Assembly: GCF_015690355.1 (NCBI RefSeq)
Contig: NZ_JADPRT010000001.1
Location: 372,001 to 436,000 of the forward strand
Origin: Streptacidiphilus fuscans
Lineage (GTDB): Bacteria; Actinomycetota; Actinomycetes; Streptomycetales; Streptomycetaceae
Direction of reading: 5' to 3'
Length of the DNA stretch: 64,000 nt
A program made the translations under genes and the position numbers. Of the stretch, positions 8,758 to 18,701 are shown piece after piece (position 1 is the first letter of the stretch; each line of letters starts with the position of its first letter). Under the pieces are notes generated by a model. The model worked only from the letters and a program-made list of their open reading frames with translations, did not search any database and was not told the origin of the DNA.

Positions 8758-9651
8758 ATGCCTTCCCACGCCCGTCTTCCCCACGCCCGTCGTTACCTTG
8801 TGCAGGTCAACCAGCGTCTCTCGGCGATGAGCCTGAACAAGCGCATCACCGCCGGTGTCGGTGCAGCCGTGCTGCTGACCGGTGCCGCGACCGGGACCGC
8901 CGTCGCCCTGACCGGCAGCTCCAGCCCGAGCCACACGGCCGCCGCCTCCTCCAGCGCCGTCGCCGCCGCCCGGCCGTCCGCGGACACCGCGAACCGCTCC
9001 GAGCAGCGCGCCCCGCTGGCCAACGCGTCCGCCGACGCCGCCAAGGCAAAGGCTGCTGCCGAGGCCAAGGCGAAGGCCGCCGCTGACGCCGCCGCCAAGG
9101 CCAAGGCTCAGGCCGCCGCCCAGGCGCAGGCCCAGGCCCAGGCCGCTGCCAAGGCAAAGGCCGAGGCCGCCGCGAAGGCTCAGGCCGCCGCCCAGGCGCA
9201 GGCCCAGGCTCAGGCGCAGGCCGCTGCTCAGGCCCAGGCCCAGGCTCAGGCCGCTGCCGCCGCCAAGGCGAAGGCCGCCGCTGCGGCTGCCGCCGCCCAG
9301 GCCGCCGCGACCCCGGTCTACGCGAACAACCTCAGCGGTTGGATCGCGCAGGCCCAGGCCATCCTCCAGGCCGACGGCGACCAGGTCCCGACCGCGGACG
9401 CGATCAGCGCGCGTGCGATGACCGAGTCCTCCGGCAACCCGAACGCCCAGAACAACTGGGACTCGAACGCCGCGGCCGGCACGCCGTCCATGGGTCTGAT
9501 GCAGACGATCCAGTCGACGTTCGACACCTACGCGCTGCCGGGTCACACGGACATCTGGAACCCGGTCGACAACATCGTCGCCGCGGTCCGCTACGCGAAC
9601 GCCACCTACGGCTCGTTCATGAACATCGCGTACGGTTCGAGCGGCTACTGA
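8758..9651 (+). CDS. Secreted lytic transglycosylase (SLT domain) with Ala/Gln/Lys repeats
   Basis: About 297 residues. A basic N terminus and hydrophobic stretch (ITAGVGAAVLLTGAATGTAV) form a signal peptide or anchor. A long region made almost only of Ala, Gln and Lys with some Glu follows (genome 9040-9310). The C-terminal SLT domain begins near AISARAMTESSGNPNAQ, whose Glu is the expected catalytic acid, and includes GLMQTIQSTF. It should cleave peptidoglycan outside the cell. I prefer ATG 8758 because GGAG sits five bases upstream; ATG 8827 is the alternative. Confidence 0.85.
   Translation: MPSHARLPHARRYLVQVNQRLSAMSLNKRITAGVGAAVLLTGAATGTAVALTGSSSPSHTAAASSSAVAAARPSADTANRSEQRAPLANASADAAKAKAAAEAKAKAAADAAAKAKAQAAAQAQAQAQAAAKAKAEAAAKAQAAAQAQAQAQAQAAAQAQAQAQAAAAAKAKAAAAAAAAQAAATPVYANNLSGWIAQAQAILQADGDQVPTADAISARAMTESSGNPNAQNNWDSNAAAGTPSMGLMQTIQSTFDTYALPGHTDIWNPVDNIVAAVRYANATYGSFMNIAYGSSGY
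9040..9310 (+). repeat. In-frame GCC/CAG/AAG repeat tract coding Ala-Gln-Lys
   Basis: Repeated units such as CAGGCGCAGGCCCAGGCTCAG and GCCAAGGCAAAGGCCG encode (AQ)n and (AK)n runs inside the transglycosylase. Protein and DNA are both repetitive, so the length may vary between strains by slippage. The encoded helix probably spans or binds the cell wall. Confidence 0.8.
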
Positions 9652-9671
9652 TCAGCCGCAGCGTTCCCACG

Positions 9672-9714
9672 CACGTCGCCCCCCGTACCAGGTGCAGGTA
9701 CGGGGGGCGACGTG
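9672..9714 (+). terminator. Bidirectional hairpin terminator
   Basis: A perfect inverted repeat of 18 bp: 9672-9689 pairs with 9697-9714 around a 7-base loop. It lies 20 bases after the transglycosylase stop and also serves the converging helicase gene. Confidence 0.85.
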
Positions 9715-9744
9715 TGTCGGTCGGTGCCCGGGGCGAGGCCCAGG

Positions 9745-9790
9745 TTCAGGGATTGCCCTCAGGCTCAGGCGTTGCCCTCAGGCTCAGGCG
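9745..9790. repeat. Short tandem repeat downstream of the helicase
   Basis: A roughly 18-bp unit (TTGCCCTCAGGCTCAGG with variants) occurs two to three times between the terminator and the end of the helicase gene, reaching the stop codon at 9784-9786. No function is apparent. Confidence 0.5.
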
Positions 9791-11535
9791 CCCTCGGTCG
9801 TCCGCGGTCCCTGCGGGCGACGGCGGCGCTGGTCCGGGCGGCCGGAGGCGGCGGTACGGGTTCCGGACTGCTCGCCGCGCTCACCGCGTGTGGCGCGCTG
9901 CGGACGGTCCGTGCGCTCAGTACGCTCCGTGCGCTCCACGCGCTCGCCGCGCTGCTCGGTCCGCTGCGGCCGTCCGTTGCGCTGAGGACGCTCGCCGTTG
10001 CGTGCGGCCTTCGGCCCGGCAGCCCGCGACGCGCCGGACCTCGACGCCGCAGGCTTCGACGCGGCCGGCGGGGTCGGCGTCGGGAGGGTGACCGGGACGC
10101 CCGACGGGCGGCGCGCTCCGGTGATCCGGACGAGCTCCGGGTCGCCGGGGCGGACCCGGTCGTTGTTCGGGCGGATGCCCGCATCGGTCATGAGCTTGGC
10201 CGTGTCGCGCCGCTCGTGCGACAGCACCAGGGTGACCACGGTCCCGGACGCGCCCGCGCGGGCGGTGCGACCGCCTCGGTGCAGGTAGTCCTTCGGGTCG
10301 GTCGGCGGGTCGACGTTGACGACCAGGTCGAGGTCGTCGACGTGGATGCCGCGCGCCGCGACGTTCGTGGCGATCAGCGCGGTGACCTGGCCCTGCTTGA
10401 ACTGCTCAAGCACCCGGTTGCGCTGCGGCTGCGTCTTGCCGCCGTGCAGCGCCGCGGCGAGCACGCCGTTGGCGAGCAGGTCCTTGGCCAGGCGGTCGGT
10501 GGCGCGCTTGGTGTCGACGAACATGATCACGCGTCCCTCGCGGGCCGCTATCTCGCGGGTGACCTCGCGCTTGTCCTGGTCGGTCACATAGAGCACGTGG
10601 TGCTCCATGCTGGTGACCGCCCCGGCGCTCGGGTCGACCGAGTGCGCGACCGGGTCGTTCAGGAAGCGGCGGACCAGGCGGTCGACGTTCTGGTCGAGCG
10701 TCGCGGAGAAGAGCAGTCGCTGCCCGTCCGGGCGGACCTGCTCCAGCAGGGCGGTGACCTGCGGCAGGAAGCCCATGTCGGCCATCTGGTCGGCCTCGTC
10801 CAGCACCGTGATCTCGACGCGGCCGAGCTGGACGTCGCCGCGGTCGAGCAGGTCGCGCAGTCGGCCGGGCGTGGCGATCAGCACGTCGACGCCGCGCTTC
10901 AGCTCAGCGGCCTGGCGGCCGATCGGCAGGCCGCCGACGACGGTGGCGAGCCGCAGGTTCACGGCGGTCGCGTAGGGGGTGAGCGCGGTCTGGACCTGCT
11001 GGGCCAGCTCGCGGGTCGGGACCAGGACCAGCGCCAGCGGGGCCTTGATCTCCGCGCGGCGACCGGCCAGCCGGCCGAGCACGGCGAGGCCGAAAGCGAG
11101 GGTCTTGCCGGAGCCCGTGCGGCCACGGCCCAGGACGTCGCGTCCGGCCAGCGCGTTGGGCAGCGTCGCCGCCTGGATCGGGAAGGGCTCGGTCACGCCC
11201 TGCTTGACCAGGGTCGACTGCAGCCCGCGAGGCAGCTCGGCCTCGGCGAAGGTCGCCACCGGCGGCAGCCCCGGGGTCTGCGGCGCGGCCACCTCGAACT
11301 CGCCGTTCACGGTCACGCCCTGACGCTTCGTCGGGCGGCGCTTCGGCGGGCCGTAGGACGTGCCGCCCCGCTGCCCGCCGCCGTCGGCGTTGGCACGCTG
11401 CTGGACACCGCGCTTGCGTCCGTTCCGTCCGCCCCGCGCGTCCTGTTCAGCCTGGGACATCGGCCGACCGAAACGGGTCGTAGAACGCTGGTCGCTCGAC
11501 CGGTTGGTGCGGTGGTTCACAGACGGACCTTCCAC
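9784..11535 (-). CDS. DEAD-box ATP-dependent RNA helicase
   Basis: A 583-residue helicase. A basic, disordered N-terminal extension of about 90 residues precedes the Q-motif region (FPIQAATLPNAL). Motif I is GRTGSGKT (138-145), with DEAD in VLDEADQMADMG, SAT, and motif VI HRGGRTARAG. A roughly 110-residue C-terminal tail is rich in Arg, Glu, Thr and Gln (ERTERTERTDR runs) and should bind RNA. It remodels structured RNA, for example in ribosome assembly or cold adaptation. The start may be 11535 or the ATG at 11460. It is followed by the 9672-9714 hairpin. Confidence 0.9.
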   Translation of the reverse strand: MEGPSVNHRTNRSSDQRSTTRFGRPMSQAEQDARGGRNGRKRGVQQRANADGGGQRGGTSYGPPKRRPTKRQGVTVNGEFEVAAPQTPGLPPVATFAEAELPRGLQSTLVKQGVTEPFPIQAATLPNALAGRDVLGRGRTGSGKTLAFGLAVLGRLAGRRAEIKAPLALVLVPTRELAQQVQTALTPYATAVNLRLATVVGGLPIGRQAAELKRGVDVLIATPGRLRDLLDRGDVQLGRVEITVLDEADQMADMGFLPQVTALLEQVRPDGQRLLFSATLDQNVDRLVRRFLNDPVAHSVDPSAGAVTSMEHHVLYVTDQDKREVTREIAAREGRVIMFVDTKRATDRLAKDLLANGVLAAALHGGKTQPQRNRVLEQFKQGQVTALIATNVAARGIHVDDLDLVVNVDPPTDPKDYLHRGGRTARAGASGTVVTLVLSHERRDTAKLMTDAGIRPNNDRVRPGDPELVRITGARRPSGVPVTLPTPTPPAASKPAASRSGASRAAGPKAARNGERPQRNGRPQRTEQRGERVERTERTERTDRPQRATRGERGEQSGTRTAASGRPDQRRRRPQGPRTTEGA

Positions 11536-11544
11536 AAGAAGTCA

Positions 11545-11591
11545 CAAAAAAGGCTCCGTGGGCCCGGCCTTCCGGCCGAGCCCACGGAGCC
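11545..11591 (-). terminator. Strong terminator after the initiator tRNA
   Basis: GGCTCCGTGGGC pairs with GCCCACGGAGCC (11552-11591) with an inner GC stem. On the minus strand it is followed by a run of T (11545-11551). It starts five bases after the tRNA 3' end. Confidence 0.9.
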
Positions 11592-11669
<78 letters not shown>

Positions 11670-11812
11670 TCGGTACCTTGAACGTTAACAGAGTTCGGCC
11701 GCCGATGTCGGATGCGGCCCTGTGACGACGCCCACCTGCCCCTCCCCGCACCCCTGTGCTGCGGGCCGGAACAGGCGTTTTGCCGTCCAGGCGGCAGCTC
11801 CCGTTGTGTGGT

Positions 11813-12739
11813 TCAGGCCGGGCGCGTTCCCGGAGGAAGCGTCCCGGTCCTGGCGGCCTCGTCCAGATACTGCGTCAGCACGCTGCGCAGCTCGCGCGCG
11901 GCGCGCGGCGGCTGCACGTCCTTGCGGTGGGCGAGCCCGATCGTTCGGCGCAGTCCCGGCGAGGCGAAGGGGGTGACCCGGAGCGGTCGGCGCGCGGCCA
12001 CCATGCTGGGCAGCACGGCCGCGCCCAGACCCGCCTCGACCATGCCGAGCACCGCGTCCATCTCGCCGCCCTCGACGGCGAAATGCGGCTCGAAGCCCTC
12101 GGCCCGGCAGGCGGCCATGGTGAACTCGCGCAGGTCGTAGCCGTGGCGGAACATCACCAGTGGCTGGTCGCGCAGCCCACCGATCCCGATGGCCGCATCG
12201 GCCGTCGGCGGCGGGGCCTCCGGCGCGGTGGCCACCACGAGTTCCTCGCTGAGCAGTTCGGTGGTGGCGAGGGCCGGGTCGTGCCGTTGCAGCGGGAGGA
12301 TGATCAGGGCCAGGTCGAGGCTGCCGGTGGCGAGGTGTCCGACCAGGTCGCGGGAGCCGCCCTCCTCGATCTGCAGGCGGATCCCCGGGTGCTCCCGGCG
12401 GTAGGCGCGCAGCACGCGGGGCAGGAGCCCGGTGCACAGGCTCGGCGTCGCGCCGAGGCGCACCCGGCCGCTACGTAGACCGGCCACCTCCTGCACCTCG
12501 ATCCGGGCACTCTCGGCGTCGGCGACGATCCGTCGTGCCAGCGGCAGGAGCGCCTCGCCCGCGTCAGTGAGGGTGATGTTGCCGCGCGCGCGGTGGAACA
12601 GGTCCGAGCCCAACTCCTTTTCCAGCGCCCGGATCTGCTGCGACAACGACGGCTGCGCGACGTGCACCTGCTGCGCCGCGCGGGAGAAGTGGCGCGCGTC
12701 CGCGACGGCCAGGAAGTAGACGAGCTGCTGGAGCTGCAT
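11813..12739 (-). CDS. LysR-type regulator divergent from sdhCAB
   Basis: A 308-residue LTTR. The N-terminal winged helix-turn-helix is clear: FLAVADARHFSRAAQQVHVAQPSLSQQIRALEKELG, quoted in two parts as residues 9-28 and onward. A periplasmic-binding-like effector domain follows. The ATG at 12739 puts the helix-turn-helix at the normal distance from the start; a longer frame reaches 12769 but would run into the palindromic operator. It is divergent from the succinate dehydrogenase operon and probably controls it in response to a dicarboxylate-related effector. Confidence 0.9.
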   Translation of the reverse strand: MQLQQLVYFLAVADARHFSRAAQQVHVAQPSLSQQIRALEKELGSDLFHRARGNITLTDAGEALLPLARRIVADAESARIEVQEVAGLRSGRVRLGATPSLCTGLLPRVLRAYRREHPGIRLQIEEGGSRDLVGHLATGSLDLALIILPLQRHDPALATTELLSEELVVATAPEAPPPTADAAIGIGGLRDQPLVMFRHGYDLREFTMAACRAEGFEPHFAVEGGEMDAVLGMVEAGLGAAVLPSMVAARRPLRVTPFASPGLRRTIGLAHRKDVQPPRAARELRSVLTQYLDEAARTGTLPPGTRPA

Positions 12740-12760
12740 GGTTCGCAAGCCTACCTTCAT

Positions 12761-12777
12761 GATAGGCATTGCCTATC
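12761..12777. promoter_or_regulatory. LysR-type operator, perfect palindrome
   Basis: GATAGGCA-t-TGCCTATC is a perfect inverted repeat around one central base. It contains a T-N11-A LysR box (T12763, A12775). It lies between the divergent LysR and sdhC starts, 22 bases from the LysR ATG. Confidence 0.85.
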
Positions 12778-12835
12778 GAAACGACCAAGATCATGTCTTG
12801 GACCTTTCGACGTGGCGAACCTAGCGTTCTTGTCC

Positions 12836-13539
12836 ATGGCAGTCGCGATTCGGACGGCGTCGCCGTCGACCCTACGGACACTGTGGTCCTCCACCATCGG
12901 CAAGAAGGCCGTGATGGCGGTGACCGGCGTGGTCATGCTCCTGTTCCTCGTCGTCCACATGCTCGGCAATCTGAAGATCTTCTTCGGCGCCACGGAGTTC
13001 GACGCGTACGCGGCCTGGCTGCGCACCATCGGCGAGCCGGTCCTGCACAACTCCTGGTACCTGTGGATCCAGCGCACGGCGCTCGTGGTGTGCGTCGTGC
13101 TCCACGCGGTCTCCGCGTACCAGCTGAGCCGCCGGGACGTCGCCGCGCGCAAGCAGCGCTACGTCCACAGCGCACCGGCAGGACCGTCCTTCGCGACCCG
13201 CACCATGCGGTGGGGCGGGGTGATCATCGGCCTGTTCCTGGTGTGGCACATCCTCGACCTCACCACCGGGACGCTGAACCCGCTGGGCGAGGCGGGCCAC
13301 CCGTACGAGAACGTCGTCGCCGACTTCCGCAACTGGTGGGCGGACGTCATCTACCTCGTCGCGATGGCGGCGCTCGGACTGCACATCCGCCACGGGTTCT
13401 GGAGCGCCGCACAGACCCTGGGCGCCAACGGCCCCCGTAGCGGCCCGGTCTTCAGGACCGTCAGCTGGGTCCTCGCCCTTGTCCTCTTCGCGGGCTTCGT
13501 CACCGTGCCCGTCGCCGTCATGACCGGAGCCGTGCACTG

Positions 13540-13540
<1 letters not shown>
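12836..13540 (+). CDS. sdhC: Succinate dehydrogenase cytochrome b subunit
   Basis: A 234-residue membrane anchor of the type B (SdhC/FrdC) family with five hydrophobic helices. The first is [21 protein letters not shown], whose His is a probable heme ligand; further haem-ligand His residues occur in [19 protein letters not shown] and [10 protein letters not shown]. It anchors the dehydrogenase and passes electrons to menaquinone. The ATG is at 12836. Its stop overlaps the sdhA start (TGATG). Confidence 0.9.
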
Positions 13541-15539
<1,999 letters not shown>

Positions 15540-15543
<4 letters not shown>

Positions 15544-16304
15544 ACCTCACCCTGCGGATCTGGCGTCAGCGCAACGCGGACGCCCCCGGCGCCATGGTCA
15601 CCTACCAGGTCCAGGACGTCTCACCGGACATGTCGTTCCTGGAGATGCTCGACGTCCTCAACGAGGACCTGATCCAGCGCGGCGAGGAGCCGGTCGCCTT
15701 CGACCACGACTGCCGCGAGGGCATCTGCGGCATGTGCTCGCTGGTCATCAACGGCGAGGCACACGGCCCGGAGCGCGCCACGACGACCTGTCAGCTGCAC
15801 ATGCGGCACTTCTCCGACGGCCAGACCGTCGACATCGAACCCTGGCGGGCCACGGCCTTCCCGGTCGTCAAGGACCTGGTCGTGGACCGCTCCGCGTTCG
15901 ACCGGATCATCCAGTCCGGCGGCTACATCACCGCCCCGACCGGCTCCGCACCCGAGGCCCACTCCACGCTCGTCCCCAAGCCGGACGCGGACCTGGCCTT
16001 CGAGCACGCCGAGTGCATCGGCTGCGGCGCGTGCGTGGCCGCCTGCCCCAACGGTTCGGCGATGCTCTTCACCAGCGCCAAGATCACCCAACTCAGCGTC
16101 CTGCCGCAGGGCGCGCCGGAGCGCGAGAGCCGCGTCCTCGACATGGTCGGCGCGATGGACGCCGAGGGCTTCGGCGGCTGTACCAACACCGGCGCCTGCA
16201 CCACGGCCTGCCCCAAGGGCATCCCGCTGACCAGCATCGCCACCCTCAACCGCGAGTTCCTCCGCGCGGCAAGGAGCAACCCTGGCGCGGCGCACCGGCG
16301 CTGA
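15540..16304 (+). CDS. sdhB: Succinate dehydrogenase iron-sulfur subunit
   Basis: A 254-residue protein. Cys58, Cys63, Cys66 and Cys84 fit a [2Fe-2S] plant-type centre. Cys159/162/165/169 fit [4Fe-4S], and Cys214/220/224 the [3Fe-4S] pattern. It carries electrons from the FAD subunit to the membrane anchor. The GTG start overlaps the sdhA stop (GTGA), so the three genes are one coupled operon under the divergent LysR regulator. Confidence 0.95.
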
Positions 16305-16336
16305 GGGCTCTCCCGGATCGGTGCTGGTGCCTCCGG

Positions 16337-17518
16337 TCAGGCGGTGAGGGTGTTCGCAGGGTCGTCGAGCCACGGCGTGACCGTCGTCGACTCCCGGGTC
16401 GCCGTCACCGTCAGGCCGAACCGGTCTGCGCTCGGCTCCCCGCGCTGCGCCCACCAGTGGTAGGCCGCCTCCACCTCGTCCCACAGGCGGCGCGGGCCGA
16501 ACTGGACGACCGCGTACGTGCTGCGGCCCTTCTCGTAGTCCGCGGTGGCCCACGAGCCCGTCCCGTCGGTCGAGTACAACCACAGCGTGTACGCGCCGTC
16601 GTCATACCGCTCCGCGCGCCAGAACGCGCCGGGCACGCGTAGCCCGATCACGAACTGCGCCAACCACGAGCCCGTCGCGGCCGGGGAGAGGTCGGTCTCT
16701 GTGGCGGTGCCACCGGCTGGCCACGGAACTCCGTGCAGGTACGCGTCTACCAGCGGTCGCTCGGTGCGCTGCTGACGCAGCCGCATGAACGCGGAGGAGC
16801 GGGTGAAGCGGCCGGAGGCGGCGCCGTCGTCGCCGACGACCAGGCGCACGATGTTTTCGCCGCCGTACTCGGTGCCGTAGGGGGCGACGATGACGCCGCC
16901 GGGGCGCGTCTGCTCGATCCACGCGGGCGGCAGCGTGCCGATCGAGCAGGTGGCGATGACCCTGTCGAAGGGCGCCCCGAGGGGGTGACCGGCGCGGCCG
17001 TCGCCGACCAGCAGCGTCGGGCTGTATCCGGCACTGGTCAGGGCCGCCCGCGCGTCGCGCGCCACCTGGGCGTCGTACTCGATCGACGTCACGTTGGCGT
17101 CGCCGAGACGGTGAGCCAGCAGGGCGCAGTTCCATCCGGTGCCGGTGCCGATCTCCAGCACCCTCATGCCCGCGTCCGCGTCGAGGTCGGCGAGCATGGA
17201 GAACACCATGGTCGGCATGGAGCTGGACGACGTCGGCGCGGTGCCCAGTCCGTCGCCCTGGTGGTTGCCGTCGTCCCATTGCGTGGTCAGCGGAATGTCG
17301 GAGTAGACGGCCTCCAGCCACGCCTGCGGATCGACGTTGCGGTGGACGAGGGGGTTCTGGCGGGTGCCGTCGGCGACACCGGGCCAGATCCGGTCAGGCA
17401 CGAACTCCTCCCGGGGTACGGCCTGGTAGGAGGGCAGCCAGTCCGTGGTGAGCGAGCCGCTGGCCATGAGCGCGGAGGCGAGCCGCGGCGGACCCGCCTC
17501 GTTTCGCGTGTCGGTCAC
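16337..17518 (-). CDS. PIMT-like methyltransferase of RiPP type
   Basis: A 393-residue protein related to protein L-isoaspartyl O-methyltransferase. YQAVPREEFVPDRIWPG lies near residues 31-47, TAPTSSSS at 93-100 is the substrate-side motif, and SAM motif I VLEIGTGTGWN is at 120-130. About 150 extra C-terminal residues are typical of homologues in graspetide, lanthipeptide and stand-alone imiditide pathways, where the enzyme turns Asp into aspartimide. The GTG start follows directly on the stop of a 49-residue peptide gene (TAA-GTG). No ATP-grasp ligase or lanthionine synthetase is nearby. The assignment to RiPP maturation is inference from family and context. Confidence 0.8.
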   Translation of the reverse strand: MTDTRNEAGPPRLASALMASGSLTTDWLPSYQAVPREEFVPDRIWPGVADGTRQNPLVHRNVDPQAWLEAVYSDIPLTTQWDDGNHQGDGLGTAPTSSSSMPTMVFSMLADLDADAGMRVLEIGTGTGWNCALLAHRLGDANVTSIEYDAQVARDARAALTSAGYSPTLLVGDGRAGHPLGAPFDRVIATCSIGTLPPAWIEQTRPGGVIVAPYGTEYGGENIVRLVVGDDGAASGRFTRSSAFMRLRQQRTERPLVDAYLHGVPWPAGGTATETDLSPAATGSWLAQFVIGLRVPGAFWRAERYDDGAYTLWLYSTDGTGSWATADYEKGRSTYAVVQFGPRRLWDEVEAAYHWWAQRGEPSADRFGLTVTATRESTTVTPWLDDPANTLTA

Positions 17519-17668
17519 TTACTTCCCGTCCGCCGGGCCGGAACCGTCGGAGGTGTTGCCGCCCTCGTCGGAGCCGCCGCCCCCATGGCCCGCGCCGCTG
17601 TTGCTGTCGTCCTGCTGGCTGCCACCCGTCCCGCTGCCCGAGCCGCCTCCGTGCCTGCCGTCACTCAT
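17519..17668 (-). CDS. Gly/Ser/Asp-rich 49-residue peptide, candidate RiPP precursor
   Basis: ATG at 17668 is preceded by AAGGAGG eight bases away, so translation is well supported. The peptide has 19 Gly, 9 Ser and 6 Asp, no Cys and no hydrophobic stretch, so it is soluble and disordered. It contains several isoaspartate-prone pairs (D3-G4, D21-S22, N23-S24, D41-G42, D47-G48). Its stop touches the start of the PIMT-like methyltransferase gene, which makes it the natural substrate candidate. It could instead be a low-complexity protein of unrelated role. Confidence 0.65.
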   Translation of the reverse strand: MSDGRHGGGSGSGTGGSQQDDSNSGAGHGGGGSDEGGNTSDGSGPADGK

Positions 17669-17761
17669 GATGGTGCCTCCTTCGGTTGGATGATGCGCTG
17701 TTGGTGCGGCCTCCCCGTCGTGGGGGAGGAGTTGTTGCGAGCGGCGCGAGCCGCGTAGCCC

Positions 17762-17998
17762 CTACCGGCCTGCGCGCCTGCCGCGCGGGCCGGAGCATCG
17801 AGGGCATGTGCAGGGAGGAAAGGCGAGGGTGTAAGGGGCGTCGCCGAGGGCGCCGCTTGCCTCCTGGTGCGATACCTCGCTCCACTCGCCGGCTTGGTCC
17901 TGGCTCAGCACGCGGAGGGTCATCCTCGGACTCGTCACCGCCTTTTCGTCGATCGTGGGGAGGCGGGCGACCGTCCACTCGGCCGGGGCGGGTGTCAC
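17762..17998 (-). CDS. Small hypothetical protein, coupled second gene
   Basis: A 78-residue product. The GTG start overlaps the stop of the preceding small gene (GTGA at 17998-17995), an arrangement that supports translation. The N-terminal half (EWTVARLPTIDEKAVTSP) looks like an ordinary soluble protein; the end is Arg/Cys/Pro-rich and may be run-on. No family was recognised. Confidence 0.4.
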   Translation of the reverse strand: MTPAPAEWTVARLPTIDEKAVTSPRMTLRVLSQDQAGEWSEVSHQEASGALGDAPYTLAFPPCTCPRCSGPRGRRAGR

Positions 17999-18231
17999 AC
18001 CAGTCCCGCTGCCCGGGGCTTACGCCGTCCTTCGCCGATCTGCCACAGGACCAGAGCGCGGCGCGCGACCCGCCCGGTGCCGGGTTCGCGGATTACGCGC
18101 TGCTCGGCGTCGGTGTCCGCATCGAGCCGCACCTGCTCGCCGGTTTTCCAGTTCTTCAGCGTCGCCGTCGCCGTCGGCGCTACCGCGACCAAGACAGTCG
18201 CGGAGTTCAGGTCGATCGTGAAGGAAGGCAT
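17995..18231 (-). CDS. Small hypothetical protein resembling integrative-element accessory proteins
   Basis: A 78-residue product starting MPSFTIDLNSATVLVAVAP. That beginning resembles the small proteins encoded beside transfer genes in actinomycete integrative elements (AICEs). No function is known for those. The C-terminal half is Arg-rich and may be altered by a frameshift. It is divergent from the ABM/XRE operon, with the ACTGCGAG repeats between them. Confidence 0.5.
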   Translation of the reverse strand: MPSFTIDLNSATVLVAVAPTATATLKNWKTGEQVRLDADTDAEQRVIREPGTGRVARRALVLWQIGEGRRKPRAAGLV

Positions 18232-18280
18232 GCCCCAACTCCCTTAGTCGGCCCAACTTCTGATGTCGGATAGCAGCTTA

Positions 18281-18329
18281 ACTGCGAAGGTACTCGCAGA
18301 AAAACTGCGAGTCAAGCAAAACTGCGAGT
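18281..18329. promoter_or_regulatory. Repeated ACTGCGAGT operator array
   Basis: Four copies of a short element occur in 50 bases: ACTGCGA (18281-18287), its inverted form ACTCGCAG (18292-18299), and two identical AAAACTGCGAGT copies (18301-18312 and 18318-18329) spaced 17 bases apart. The array lies between divergent small genes and the monooxygenase/XRE operon. It is a likely binding array for the XRE regulator. Confidence 0.65.
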
Positions 18330-18380
18330 AGCAGGAAAGCTGTGGATCTGAGAGCCTGGCTGTGACTACAAGGAGGCTTC

Positions 18381-18701
18381 ATGAGCAGCGGCTTTGGTCT
18401 GGTTGTTCGCTTCGAGCTGCGCGATGCCGAGGCAGGGTTCGCGTTCGACAAGCTCGTTGCACAGACCGCCGAAGGCATCAAGAAGCACGAGCCCGGCACC
18501 CTCGTCTACGTCGTGCACTCCGTGCCGGATGAGCCGAACGTCCGCGTCTTCTACGAGCTGTATGCGGACCGGGCCGCGTTCGACGCCCACGAGAAGCAGC
18601 CCCACACCCTGCACTTCCTCGCGGAGCGCGAGCAGTACATCCGCGGCCTTGAGGTCACGTTCCTGCAAGCCGAAGGCGGCAAGGGGCCGATGCCGGCATG
18701 A
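18381..18701 (+). CDS. Antibiotic biosynthesis monooxygenase (ABM) domain protein
   Basis: A 106-residue single-domain protein of the dimeric alpha/beta-barrel ABM family: VVRFELRDAEAGFAFDKL at the start, then EPGTLVYVVHSVPD and FYELYADRAAFDAHEKQPH near residues 52-73. Such proteins are often quinol monooxygenases or binding proteins. The ATG has an AAGGAGG ribosome binding site. Its stop overlaps the XRE start (ATGA). Confidence 0.85.
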   Translation: MSSGFGLVVRFELRDAEAGFAFDKLVAQTAEGIKKHEPGTLVYVVHSVPDEPNVRVFYELYADRAAFDAHEKQPHTLHFLAEREQYIRGLEVTFLQAEGGKGPMPA

